The notes under the pieces were generated by a model, which was not told the DNA's origin, did no database searches, and was given only the letters and a program-made list of their open reading frames with translations. The translations under genes were made by a program, and so were the position numbers. Below, piece after piece: positions 44,501 through 55,993 of a stretch of DNA of 64,000 nt. Where the stretch lies: positions 4,808,806 to 4,872,805 of the forward strand of contig CM055108.1 in assembly GCA_029204225.1 (NCBI GenBank). The letters are read 5' to 3'. Source of the DNA: Diphasiastrum complanatum (lineage: Eukaryota; Streptophyta; Lycopodiopsida; Lycopodiales; Lycopodiaceae). The number at the start of each line of letters is the position of its first letter. The stretch's first letter is position 1.

Positions 44501-45381
44501 GTCCATAAGTTGTGCAAGAGATTTACAACGAAATAAACATTGCAATCGTGAAATTACTGAAAAATGTCGTAAAACTTTGCACGGAATGGTTGCCCCTTGC
44601 AAATCATCTACATATCGAGGAGTATCACAAATGAGACAGTCCTTGAGTGATTCGTACCTTCCTCGATATAAAATACAATCTTTTGGACATGCATGATATT
44701 GCTTGTAGTCCATCCCGATGTTAGACAACATCTTTCGTGCCTCATCTCTTGTCTCAGACATGACATTCCCTTCTGGGAGAATTTTGTTTTTCAATAGTCT
44801 GTATATGACAAAAGAAGTCATTGTAAAAAAAATATCACTCGATGTCCAAATTGTAAATTTTATTTCAAAGCAGAAATGACAAGTAGATGAAAAAACATTT
44901 ACTCAAATAATAATGTGAGGCTTTGGTCACTCCATCTATATTTGGCTTGAAGATTCAATAGAAGTAGATAAGTTGCCAAACGAGATGTCTTTGCTCCAGG
45001 ATACAATGCGGTCTTTGATTCTTCTCGCAATATCTTTTCTTCTTTAGACAAAAGTGCCTCCTTATCTTGTTCATTGTGTCTAGCTGCAATATTGTTCTCG
45101 TACATATCATCCAACATGTCTCCCATGACTTTAAATTCATCATTCATTGGAACCTCATTTTCATCGTTGGAACTTGTTTGCGAAGAAGTAGATCTAGATG
45201 AGCTAGATTCAGATGCATTAGTCTCTTGATTAATGCGCTCATCAATTTTCATCATCTCTTTTAAGCCTTGACGTAGACGACGAGGTAATTGCTTTATATG
45301 TGGAACGTTGTATCGCATTCGTCGTCTACGTCGACTATTACGAGGATTATTGTCTCCAACACTAAATGAGGATGAAGAATC
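41520..45381 (-). pseudogene. CACTA (En/Spm) transposase, TNP2 type with DUF4216 C-terminus, multi-exon, lesioned
   Basis: On the minus strand I can place exons 45381-44903, 44798-44081, 43918-43216, 43127-42954 and 42848-42759 with GT-AG borders and matching phases. Further C-terminal pieces lie at about 42750-42290, 42234-41890 and 41760-41520. Motifs: YHACPKDCILYRGRYESLKD, LATDGVNLFG, MDVYLEPLIDKLEDLW, HLLDPMHIFKNVGKYIW, FERYFLTSI, then DUF4216 (RNPISGDIEYVGTI). This is the plant CACTA transposase, which binds and cuts element ends. Lesions: a deletion-frameshift at about 44285 (after the WPVCLVDYN motif), a TAG at 43632-43634, and a poly-A run (plus-strand T at 42518-42537). CACTA termini were not found. 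A SET-domain frame lies just upstream on the same strand. Confidence 0.9.
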
Positions 45382-45399
45382 CTATATATCAAAATAACA

Positions 45400-45492
45400 A
45401 GAAGTAGGTTGAAACAATGCTTGATAAACATTTCCTCCCAATACTTGATAGATCTAAATGTTGCATATGAATATAAATTACCTCTTAGTCTG
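45400..45492 (-). pseudogene. duplicated tail of the SET-domain frame next to transposase exon
   Basis: The minus-strand segment encoding ATFRSIKYWEEMFIKHCF closely resembles the end of the SET frame, ATRSIRFGEELFIKYSF, at both DNA and protein level. It ends about 20 bp before the acceptor of the transposase exon at 45381. Confidence 0.7.
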
Positions 45493-45704
45493 AAAAGTAT
45501 GAACATACCAATGTATCTATTAGACAGATTTGTCTTTTCAACTTGTTAACATTCAATGAACTCAAAGACGAATAATGCTCCTAACATTTAATCTAGGCAA
45601 ATGACGAATAATGCTCCTAACATTTGACATATTTAATGACACAAACCAAATACAATCAAGATGCATGGATTATACATCTCTACATATCAACAAAATTTAA
45701 ATCT

Positions 45705-46316
45705 TCACATTTGACTTATTGTCTTTTGCAAACATTTGGGTAGAGGAGGGTTGAAACTATACTTGATGAACAATTCCTCCCCAAACCTGATAGATCTAGT
45801 GGCACATACCATTACATAAGTGCCCTTTACATTCCTAGTAAAATATTCTTCTTTTCCATTGGTGCGTTCTTCAAAATCACAATTCGTCAATAGAGGGTGG
45901 CCAATGGAACTATTTATATATGCAGCAATATTTCCATGCACATCTAGACGTCCATCAATGTATGTACAATTTGCCCTTAAGATGTTGCCTCCTTGCATGC
46001 GTTGCTCCTCTAAAGAACAAGCATTTGAATTCAAGCCATATACTTGCATCCTCCATTGGTGACGACACAAAGTATGCCAATCACCCCAATTGTATTGAGG
46101 TCCTGCATATGGTATCAATGTCACAACACTATTTAAAGGGACCTCAATACTACTCAATGCAAAAAGACCCAAACCAGCCTCAGGAAAGTGTTCACTAGGC
46201 ATGATCATGTACATTCGACCCCAATACGTAAATGGTGTTCCATTTAATGGTAATGGTGATTGGAGTGGCCAACACGAATATCTACTTCTAGTAAAAGTTT
46301 TTACTAATGGTTGCAA
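45705..46316 (-). CDS. SET-domain protein fragment upstream of the CACTA transposase
   Basis: An open minus-strand frame of about 200 codons; the first ATG is at 46212-46214, upstream codons stay open to 46316. SET features in order: AGLGLFALSSIEV (N-terminal GxG-like turn), VVTLIPYAG, YIDGRLDVHGNIAAYINSS, a cofactor-site equivalent TNCDFE, and VCATRSIRFGEELFIKYSF (GEEL motif before the C-terminal Tyr). SET domains usually transfer methyl groups from S-adenosylmethionine to lysine of histones or other proteins. The canonical NHSC-x-PN motif is altered to INSSIGHPLLTNC. No post-SET Cys cluster follows. It sits about 320 bp from the transposase exon, same strand, and is bounded on the other side by a truncated copia RT at about 46430. 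Likely a captured or domesticated fragment; an exon may be missing at the 5' end. Confidence 0.75.
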   Translation of the reverse strand: MQPLVKTFTRSRYSCWPLQSPLPLNGTPFTYWGRMYMIMPSEHFPEAGLGLFALSSIEVPLNSVVTLIPYAGPQYNWGDWHTLCRHQWRMQVYGLNSNACSLEEQRMQGGNILRANCTYIDGRLDVHGNIAAYINSSIGHPLLTNCDFEERTNGKEEYFTRNVKGTYVMVCATRSIRFGEELFIKYSFNPPLPKCLQKTISQM

Positions 46317-46429
46317 GCTAGGTGGAAAGGAAGGTCAGACAAAGAATCTAGAATGTCTTTTGACACATCTTATCAGAATTTATTTGTCAAAAACAGAGAA
46401 AAGGACGACTATCTTAGATGCCTAAATTG

Positions 46430-49084
46430 TATCAATCCTACTGTACCACACACGTGGTGCCTGTTTAAGACCATAAAGTGCCTTCTTCAACATACATACT
46501 TTATTCTACTGTCCTTTCGCTACAAAGCCTTCAGGTTGATCCATGAACACTTCCTCTTCTAACTCACCATTTAGAAAAACATATTTCACATCCATCTGGC
46601 GCAAAGGCCAACCAAAATGTGAAGCTAAAGCAACAAGTAGACGTATAGTAGTCCACTTACATACTGGTGCAAAGGTCTCCTCATAGTCAAGCCCTTTACT
46701 TTGTGCATACCCTTTGATCACCAATCTTGCTTTGTGCTTTGCTATACTTCCATCTGCATGGTACTTAGTCCTGTGTACACCCATTTACAACAAATGGGTT
46801 TCTTGTCGATTGGTGGTTCCACTAAGTCCCATGTGCCATGCTTAGCAATTGACTCCATAGGAGGTATCCTCACTATACCATCTTTCTCACTGGATGTGTC
46901 TGTCTTCTCAGCATCGTCATCTTCATACATCTTAGATTCGTCAAAGATAACATCACGACTGACATGTATTTTGTTCTCCACTGGGTCAAAACATCTATAG
47001 CCCTTCACACGATCATCATATCCTAGGAATATACACTTGATAGCTTTCACATCAAGCTTACGTCTCTCTTCCTTAGGAATGTGTACAAAGGCCTTACATC
47101 CAAAGATTCGCAAGTGGTTCACCTTTGGTTTCTTCTTTGTGAATGTCTCCTCAAGTGTTATCTTTCGTATGACAATGGTAGGACTTCTATTTTGAAGATA
47201 GATTGCTTTATTGCATGCTTCTGACCAAAAATCTTTTAGTAGTTTCATCTCAACTAGCATAGATCTGGCACTTTCCACAATCATACAATTCTTGCGCTCA
47301 GCTACACCATTGAGAGCAGGAGTATGAGCTTGCGTAAATTGTCCCACATTGATCACAAAGATCATTGAAATCATTATCTTATAATCACCTCCACTATTTG
47401 ATCTTAGAACTTTGATCTTTCTATTGATTTTCGACCAATGCTTTGAAGCTCTTGAAAGTGTCAAACGCATCTAATTTCTTCTTCAAGAAGTAAATCTACG
47501 TCTTACATGACATATCATCAATGAAGGTCATGAAATAGAAGGCTTTACCTAAGGACTTAGTCCTCATAGTCCCGCATAGATCTGTGTGGATCAAATCCAG
47601 GATGTTCTTTGCCCTTGCAACTCCACCTTTATTGAACTTCTCTTGATGCTGCTTCCCATACACACATGATTTGCACATCGACTTCAAGTGGTCTTCTAAC
47701 GTAGGCAATCCTCTCACCATTTCCAATTTTCTCATCAAACTGAGACTTCCTAAGTTCAAATGACCAAGCCTCTTATTCCATAGTTCAGTTTGCGATGGAA
47801 TGGACGAGACAAGTCCATGTTGCCCCTTGATTGTAGCATTCAACATGTACAATTTAGTGCTGGGCTCCCTTATACCATCCGCAATGACTTTGAACTTTTG
47901 GTTCACATCCTTCACAAAGCAACGATCATGGGCAAATTCTACTTTCAACTTTTGATCAGTAATGACGCCAACAAAAAGTAGATTTTTATTCAAACCTGGT
48001 ACGTAAAGTACCTCCTTGATCATCCTGCTTTGCCATCAAGTAGTTGGATTGAAATGCTGCCTATCCCCTTGATCTTGCACACATCACCATTTGCTTGTGA
48101 AACAGACGTTCCATTATCCAACACTTTCAAGCTACTGAACCAATCCTTGTTACTTGTCATATGTCTTGTGGCTCCCGAGTCAATGTACCACGCTTGATCA
48201 TCTTGATTAGATGACAATGATGATATGAAGATGCTAGAGTCTTCAATCTCACCTTCATCGACAAGGTTACCTGCTTGCTTTGGTTTTTCCTTGTCTGATT
48301 TTGCCAGGAATTTCTGACATTTGCTCTTCCAATGGCCCTTTTTGCCGCAATGAAAGCATTTGCCCTTCTTCTTGGTCTTGCTGGAAGACCCCTCATCCTC
48401 CTGAGTCTTGGCAAACTGCTGCTTAGACTTCTTTTTGCCCTTGTCTTTGTCGTGCTTTTGGCATGTCGCAAGTGCATGATTAGTATTTTGACGTCTAGCT
48501 TTCACCATTTCTCGTTGTTGCTCCTCCTGCATCAAGGTTCCTGTGAGCTTGTTAAAGGTTGGCAATCTTTCTCTTGATGCTATTCCACTCACAAACATCT
48601 GATAGGGTTCTACAATGCCGCACAATGCATTGTGCACCAGCTCCACATCACGTATGCGCTCACCAATAGAGTGCAGTTCATCCCTCATTGTCTTGATTCT
48701 GGTCATATACGTCTAAATATGCTCTCCTTGCTCCATGTGGGCACTATTCAGTTTTGACTTCAAAAACATGATTCTTGACAGATTTGACATCTTGAACTGC
48801 TCCTTTAGCACTTCTAATGCCTGTCTGGGTGTAACAGCATCACAAATGTGGGTAATGATGTGATCCTTCACTGACAAGTTGACGAAGGTTAAAACTTTTT
48901 TCACCTTCTTATCGAACACTTTGATGTCCGCTTCATTTGGCGGTCTTCTCTCATCACCTATGACAACATCCCACACGTCCTTCTCCATCAGTATGTTTTT
49001 CATTTTGAATTTCCACACTGCATAGTTGGAAATCCCATCCAATTTGCTACTTTCACTCAAAATGGACTCTCTTATGTTTGCCAT
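46430..49084 (-). pseudogene. gag-pol: Ty1/copia gag, protease, integrase and part of RT (family D, minus copy)
   Basis: On the minus strand from ATG 49082-49084: gag (LDGISNYAVWKFKMKNIL), a stop at 48713-48715, zinc knuckle CFHCGKKGHWKSKC, and protease WYIDSGATRHMTSNKDWF. A frameshift at about 48020 precedes VPGLNKNLLFVG, LWNKRLGHLN and integrase (CKSCVYGKQH, LDLIHTDLCG, TFIDDMS). A frameshift at about 47490 precedes AHTPALNGVAERKN and FGCKAFVHIPKEERRKLDVK. A deletion relative to the plus copy (37110-39475) joins IVRIPP to MESIAKHGTWDLV. RT has KGLDYEETFAPVCKW and LRQMDVKYVFLNGELEEEVF and is truncated at about 46430 after YGLKQAP. Proteins are near-identical to the plus copy where they overlap. 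Confidence 0.9.
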
Positions 49085-50316
49085 CCCAAAATTGCTCAAA
49101 ACTGCAATTGTAGGCTACAAACTATATGCCAAGGCTAACTGTGATGTCAGCAGTTGAGAATAATGACCTACTATTTTTTCTTTACCAGGCCACCCACTGC
49201 TTTTTTGCCGAATTGAAAGCCAAATTGGCGTCGCCTTCCGAAATGCACTTTGTCACCAACTCCCAACTATGTGCCCAATGGAATGGTGAAATCACTTTTG
49301 GCGCACTCCGAACACTTTCTCCACTGCAATCACTCTGTTTTGCAATATTGTACTTGCGGGTACAATCCGGGTGCCCTTCGTTTGGAGGTTATATAGCCTT
49401 TCGTTTGGGTCAAAACGGATAAAGGACCCAAAATAGGGATTTTTTTTTGGTTTTTGAACTGTTTCTTCAAAGTGAAGAAACTTCACCTTTCATAAACTTG
49501 GGACCCAACTCCAATTTCAACTTGAAATTTTTTAATGAAGTTGCAATGTGAAATGCACTTCAGTTCTTCAGGGCCCACTTTAACCTTCATCCAATGGATT
49601 CTTCCAAACCAACGGCCCAAGTCACTCTCATCTCGACCAACGATTCATATGAAGATTGATCTAATGGCCATTACTGCGACTGTGCATCAATCTTGACACT
49701 TGTGCGCGCGAGGTTTCGCGACCTCTCCACGGCCTCTCTCCACCTTCTCTTCACCAAGGCTGGTCATGGCAGAAAGTGGTTGATACACTCCTACTCCTCG
49801 ATTGTCCCACGGCCTACTACGGCCCTCCCTCAGTTGATTGCATGCACTAGGGTGCCCTCCTCCACGCTTTTATAGCTCAGAAAATGGTCTCCTACAGTTC
49901 AGGATCCAAACTTTTAAGCTTCCAAACCCTAGCCTTGATGTAAAAGAGATTGTTGAGCTTTACTCAATCTTTTTATGAGGTTATTCTAGCAGTTGCACAC
50001 CTCCCTGAAGTCACCCTACTAAGCAAACTTTTGCTTTAGTCTAATGGTGTCCGTTTGGATGCACACCGATTGCAAACACCAAGCAGCCTCCCTATCGAAT
50101 TTTTCATAATTTCGTCTTTCTTGGGTTCTGATTAAGCCAACAACTCCTGTTTCCAACTCTTACAGTCTCAAGCTTAGCAGACTTATGTATGCTAGAAGCT
50201 ATGCACCAGTGCTTCACTTTCCGTCTACAACCTGCCATAAACCCCGAACTCTTAGAAGACTCTTCTCCCGAGGCTCTCTTCAACGACAGCACTGTATTGT
50301 GTACACTTCCTGTACG
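49085..50316 (-). other. leader between PBS and gag of the family D minus copy
   Basis: No coding sequence recognised. It lies between gag and the minus-strand PBS, so it is probably a 1.2-kb untranslated leader. Confidence 0.4.
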
Positions 50317-50328
50317 GCTCTGATACCA
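50317..50328 (-). promoter_or_regulatory. tRNA primer binding site of the family D minus copy
   Basis: The reverse complement is TGGTATCAGAGC. The adjoining bases (plus ACTTAGAATTTG) resemble an LTR end TGTTAGAATT with altered first bases. Only a few LTR bases seem to remain before gypsy sequence starts near 50350. Confidence 0.75.
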
Positions 50329-50359
50329 ACTTAGAATTTGCTTCGAACAAGAACATAGA

Positions 50360-50700
50360 TCATGCTACACAGTAACATAGACAGTTTTCCAATGACTCAC
50401 TGATAGACTTATACAAATCCACCATCATGAGTTTAGGCCTACGACCATTAATTATGACCATGTACACATAAGGGCGCACTCGAGATCCTTTCGGGAGGTC
50501 CAATTGGTAAGCTAAGTATCCGATCTCTTTCAAGATCTTATACGATCCTCTGTATCTAGGGGAGAATCTGTAATGCTTGCCGGTATGCATTACACTAGAA
50601 TCCTTCAGGATTCTCAAATATACCCAATCCCCCACTTTGAAGTCTCTCGGTGATTTTTTCAGATTAGCATAATGCCGCTGGATATCTTACGTACTCTTCG
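50360..50700 (-). pseudogene. Ty3/gypsy integrase C-terminal fragment
   Basis: The minus frame begins MGDWVYLRILKDSSVM and continues SPRYRGSYKILKEIGYLAYQLDLP and SRVRPYVYM, matching the gypsy integrase C-terminal pattern GDWV-x-L, RY-x-GP-x-V, IG-x-VAY-x-L-x-LP. No integrase core is visible upstream. Confidence 0.8.
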
Positions 50701-50890
50701 TAGCATTTCCTGCATATCATCTAGGAAATCCGCTACCATTTGAAACTTGATCGTATGAGTCTCTACCGAAATGAGTGATATAGGTTCAAAACTGTAATAA
50801 GCACGCACGTGCTATAACTGATAGCCAAATGCTTACTATAACTCAATCTCCATCAAAGATAACTTCTTCTCTGAGGATATTGTTATCAAT

Positions 50891-51990
50891 ATGTTTGAGA
50901 GGGAGTATTTCTTGAGGTTCAGGTCTGAAGATATTCATATATTTGATATTCAAGAGAAAGGTAAGCAAGTGGAAACGACACATTTTGCTTTACTCACATG
51001 TTTTGGAGAATCTTCTTGTGTAGATGATGCTATTCAAGTGGATATTGGTACTCATGGTTTTCATGCTGGAAAATCAATTAATGGATTTGAAAAAAAAAGT
51101 TTGTTTAATGACTTTGATGGTCCAGAGGAAGATCAAGAGGTTGGTCTCAAAGGGCTCAACAACACAAAAGGAAAGGTGACAATTTGGACCTAGTCAAGAG
51201 CATCAAAGGAAGTTTGTTCAAGTTTACTTTACTTCTTCTATCTCATGTTTGAGCTATTTCATGTGGATGTGTGCAGATTGTCAAGATATGGATAAATTAG
51301 CCACATTGTCTTGCAATATCTTATTGTTGGAGTTGTACTAGCATTTTTGGCTGGTTTTGCTGATGGAAATAAAGCTAATGGAGGTTCATTATGTCACTCA
51401 TCCATGGTTAAGTTCTCAAGTGTTGAGCTACTTGGTGCCAATACTTAATGATTGTCAATTTTTGGTGAATTCATGGTCATTTTCTTGTGTCAAGTAGATC
51501 TTGAAGATGGACTAGGGCTACCACTTAGTTATATGGAGTCAGGAAGTGCTGGATTAGCATCATTGATGTACTCACTTACTCATGGATTTCCAAGGTTTGA
51601 TGGTTTCTTGTGGCAAGATGGAAATGGATGCTCATTCATGGAGTTTTATGGTGGAGACATATCAAGAAAGGACAAAGTTGGAGGAGACAAGCAAGCAAAT
51701 GGTCATCACTCACATTTATGGTTTGGTTGCTGTAATTTTCTAGAGAGTTCAAAGTTTGAAACATGGAAGAATCATTTCATTCACATTCTATTTGATTCTC
51801 CATGTTCTAGTTATATCTTGATGTGTAAAATTGATGTAAGAAATAGTGAAGCATCCAATTTGGACACTATTCTCTATATCAATTATGGAAACTACTTTAG
51901 AACCTAAGAAAGGAGATCTATACTTAGGATGGAGATCATTCTAAGGTTGGATCAAAGTAGTATGGTTAAAACTATGCCAAAACTAGTTGA
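50891..51990 (+). pseudogene. family N ORF2, second copy, frameshifted
   Basis: It encodes the same words as the copy at 27230-28780: REYFLRFRSEDIHIFDI, EKGKQVETTHFALLTCFGES, GEFMVIFLCQVDLEDG, HGFPRFDGFLWQDG and GGDISRKDKVGG. Relative to copy one it lacks 9 bases at the IFDD site (frame kept). A one-base deletion near 51156 breaks the frame, and stops occur near 51298 and 51447. Over 51452-51904 this copy stays open where copy one has stops, so the two copies decayed independently from a longer common frame. Confidence 0.65.
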
Positions 51991-51998
51991 AGAGGGAG

Positions 51999-52637
51999 TG
52001 TGAGAGATTTCAACAAGTTTAGTCATATTTTGGTAAATCGTCAATTGAGGCCAAAACTCATTTTAGACTTAGAGATAAATTTTTTGAAGTTATATTAGTT
52101 TAAAATACATTCAATAAACACTTTTTGAAACTATGAGAAAGTTGGCGGTCGAGTTTGAGAGAGATTCAAATTTGAACTTTGGGTACATTGAATCTTTTCC
52201 CAAAATAGTAGGGTGTTTCATATTGGAGGGAAAGCCAAGTGGCAAAGTAGGGTTTGGACCTCTTATATATTGTTGTTACTCGTGGAGAAAGGGATCTTTT
52301 CTCGTCTCTCTCTCATTTCATCATTATACATGGTTCTCTTTGAGTTCTACTAATTGGTGCACTCTTATGATGTTATCTTGACATTCTATGTGTAGAATGA
52401 TCATTTATTGCTATTTTCGATTCCACACGTGTGAAATACAGTAGGGTACTGTAATTGTATGGACAACAACTATATTTTATGTTTTGGTTCATGTTCGATC
52501 AGTATCTCTTAGAGTTTGCATCTCATTTTGTATGTAGATGCTGATTTTTCTACATTCACAGGATCGTTGGTTTGCTCTCTTTGTAACCAAAGATCAGGGA
52601 CATGGATTGGATCTTTAATGATCTCAAATCCTTCACA
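51999..52637 (+). mobile_element. 3' LTR of the second family N copy
   Basis: Starts TGTGAGAGATTTCAAC, ends CCTTCACA, colinear with 28774-29427 but more diverged and with small deletions. Confidence 0.9.
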
Positions 52638-53427
52638 CCACCGACTCCCACAACGGCCACGTTTCTGTCCACCGTTCATCTCCAACCGCCTCCAACACAC
52701 TCCGGAGTGCCATTCTCTCTCTACTACGGAGTGCCATTCTTCTCTCTAGGATTTATAAAAAAGGAAGTCAAATGGAGAGAGACTTTCCAAATAAAAAGTC
52801 AAATGACAACAAATACATAATTTTTTTTTTTTTACCAAATCACTTACTATTTAACCTTGATCATCAATTTTAATCCACATGTACGGCTTGCAATCTTCCA
52901 CATGGCTATCATCTTTGAACAAAGAGCTCCAACTTCGACATAGGACAAAATTGTAAATATTTAATAGGCAACGAAACATGTTGGTCTCGTTCTAACTGGA
53001 GTGGAACTATTTCAACTTTGCCATGCTATATCTTTTTGCGAAGTTTTTTTTAATTTAAAGCAGCCTCTACTTTCTCTCTCTTAGCTGGGCCACATGAAGG
53101 AGGCTGCCATTGGTGGTTGCCTCTGGTGGCAGCCTCAAGAAATGTGGGAGCATGTCACATGTCAGAGGTAGAGTGCTACCTCCATTATCATCTGATTGGA
53201 CATGTTTATGCCAGTTGGCAGAGGCCGCCTCTAGAGGCCTACCTCCGGAGGTTGACTTTTTTCATTTGATAGGGCATCATCTGCCAATTGGTTGGCTGCT
53301 TTCTGAGGCTGGCCTACCTTTGGAGGTTGGCTTTTTCAACCGTCGAAGGTCAGAGCCAACCTTCAAAAATAAGAGAGAATACTCTCGAAATATTCCCTCC
53401 TACCTCTTCCATGTGGCCTCGACGTGT

Positions 53428-53505
<78 letters not shown>

Positions 53506-53582
53506 GATTGTCTCTTCTAAAATTTTTTTGGTGCACAGTGAGGAACTAAACTTCAAAAGCCCTCATGTGACCACACCCCCCC

Positions 53583-53620
<38 letters not shown>

Positions 53621-53659
53621 TCGCGCCTTTTGTCTTATGAACTTTATATGCGCGCTCCC

Positions 53660-53690
<31 letters not shown>

Positions 53691-53900
53691 AGAAAGTGCT
53701 CTCAACGTCCCTGAACTTTCCAAAATGTCAATCGATCAAGCAAGTTTTGATTTCAAAAAATCATCAACTATAGGTCATCAGGTTTTGAGAGCACATGTGG
53801 CTCATTAAAAAGTCACGAATTGAGTTTTTTTCAAGTTTTTTACCAACATACATTTTTTCTTTTTGACACACACACACACACGCACACACACGCACACACA
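52638..53900. repeat. non-coding stretch with several microsatellites
   Basis: Includes (CT)n-(CA)n at 53428-53500, C-run and (CT)n-(CA)n at 53573-53620, (CT)n at 53661-53691 and (CA)n at 53866-53900. The stretch 53100-53350 has recurring GGAGGTTG/GAGGCC words. Open frames here are His-Thr-His artefacts. No gene seen. Confidence 0.8.
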
Positions 53901-55119
53901 AACCAACATTTAGGTTTTGCCCAATCCTCTCCAACAACCAAAATTTAGCAATGGTGGTTTGACACATGGCTACTACCACCTAAGGAGTTGCCATAAAAAT
54001 ACATGGGTGTCGTTAAGCTGTATTGCCTTGACACGTGGCAAAGCTGCAATGGTTAATCGGGCCATATCGATCCATACATCTCGTCTTCAGAAGAAGCAGC
54101 GACGAAGCACGGAAACAAATTTTTCATTTTCTCTTGTATTCAAGGAAATAAATGAAGACGATGCAATTCTTGTTTTCTTTCGAAGCATCAAGAGCTCCGC
54201 ATCTCGCCTACATTTGAAGCAGGTAATCAATCCATGGCTATTGTTATTACAATATAACAGTTCTTGTATGCGATCAAGGAATAGAAGCAACGTCGATTTG
54301 GTATCTTATTCTTGAGGTTTATATGATTTCTTTTGTGTCGCAGTTCTTTATATGTGTTAGTGGTGTCCTTAACATGTTTTAGTGATGATTTGTTTTCTAT
54401 TACAGTTCTTGATACATTTAAGCAATTGTTTTAGCATGCTATAGTGATGCGTTGTTTTCTATTACAGTGTTTGATATATTTTAGTGATTTTAATATGTTG
54501 TAGTGGTTATTTGTCTTCTATTCCAGATCTTAATATAGTCGAGTGATGTTCTTGATATTCTACAGCGATCCAACGATGATTTGTTTTCTGTTAAAAGTTC
54601 TTGATATATTTTTGTGATATTTAACATTTCTTGCTCATATTCATTTGCAGTAGGGTTTGGGCCAAACTGCGTGACACTTTGCAGGAATATTTGTATTGTG
54701 AAAATGATTTTTTAGTGATCTTTCCATTGGTCAACAGCCATTTAATTATGGCTGAAATTTGTTGTTGGGCCCACACAGTTGAATATCCTTCTCCAACCTA
54801 CTCTTGATGTCCATAATATTTCTATTGAAATCTCTATGGACTTGAAGATTGATAATATGTGGAAGTGTAGCTTTTAAAAGTCATAATCTGGATTTTGTTT
54901 GTTTTGCGGACTCCTTTCGGAAAGTTTCTGAAAGAAGAATCCATGGCTTTCACCAACCTGCTGTGGCCTGGTATTTCCTGAGGAATGCCAATTTTAACAT
55001 AATTTAAGGCACCTCACCAATAAACAGTAATAAACCACTTCATTCCTTTACCTTCAATTCATCTGTTTACATATGTCCTATAAAAAGGTTTAGCTTGTGG
55101 TTTCTTTTGTGTTATATGT
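53901..55119. other. no firm gene; possible upstream exon of the DSBA-like gene
   Basis: A moderately GC-rich part (54000-54222) ends in GCAG|GTAATC, a plausible donor, and could be a 5' untranslated exon of the gene starting at 55994. Nothing in the protein frames supports coding. Confidence 0.3.
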
Positions 55120-55126
55120 AAGCAAG

Positions 55127-55505
55127 CCTGCATAGTTGCAGCGAATTGCGATTCTGGGCGTACAGCGATTTGCGAATCGCCAGAATCGTGATTCGCTGCC
55201 CAGAGTCGCAGAGATTTTTTTTTTTTTTTACTTTTCAGAAATTTTTTTGGACCTAAAATTAACATTTTCAGGTTCATTTCAGGTCCAGAAAAATTTCTGA
55301 AACTACTGAAATTAGACCTGAAACTACTGTAATTGTAATCATATGTTTTTCCCCTCTACTGATAGCTGCCTGGGTCTGTTTTTCCCTATCTACTGATACC
55401 CATATTGCCTGGCTTTTTTTTTAAAAAAGCAAAAAAAACAACAACGATTCTGAGCGATTCTTGGTTTTCTTTGACAGCGATTCTAGAATCGCGAGTGCAA
55501 CTATG
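55127..55505. mobile_element. MITE-like element with terminal inverted repeats
   Basis: CATAGTTGCA (55131-55140) and TGCAACTATG (55496-55505) are exact inverted repeats, extended by GCGATTCT-type words on both sides. AAGCAAG occurs just outside both ends (55120-55126 and 55506-55512), a likely target duplication. Repeated CGATTC/GAATCG palindromes lie inside. No coding. The first four bases (55127-55130) have no counterpart at the right end. Confidence 0.65.
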
Positions 55506-55993
55506 AAGCAAGGGTGTGGATAAGCAAATAAAATAAATTGAAGCGTTTAGTGAACCAGCACCAATCCTTCTCTTTCTCTCCTGCTGTTAAATGTTTATAT
55601 GCTTGATTTTTTTGGGCAGAATAAGGATTATCCTACTGGCTGGTTTTTCATTCAATACAAATACGATACTCATGTTATGGCTGCTCAAGTTCTTTCCTGT
55701 ACTAGATACATGCATGGTGTTGGGTTTAAAATTCATTGAGGACATAGTGGTGAAACTTGAAAATGCTTTCTTGCTAATTTTTGTCTATGCGATTGTCCCT
55801 AGTTGTAAACACTAACAGCTTGGTCCAACACTATGGATCTCATTCTTCATTTAGGAAGTTTAGGCCACAATCTTTTGTGTCATTTGTATCTCTTGGACTT
55901 CATGTTAATGATGTGCCATTTCTTTCTCAGGGGAAGCTGCTGCATATCAATCTTTGTTCCTGGACTTAATTATAGATTGCCAAATTTTTGCCA

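Larger units (their letters stand above)
50888..52637 (+). mobile_element. truncated second copy of family N (ORF2 plus 3' LTR)
   Basis: Begins abruptly at ATGTTTGAGAGGGAGTATTT, matching 27578 onward, and continues colinearly to an LTR at 51999-52637 (639 bp). The same purine tract GAAGAGGGAG precedes the LTR. The 5' part, including gag, is absent. Confidence 0.9.

Noticed and set aside
45294-45506. Separate 70-codon gene upstream of the transposase
   Set aside because: Its first half is the duplicated SET tail and its second half is an off-frame reading of transposase exon 1.
53110-53692. Open frames of about 135 codons ending in His-Thr or Ser-Leu runs
   Set aside because: Driven by (CT)n/(CA)n microsatellites; the preceding part has no family resemblance.
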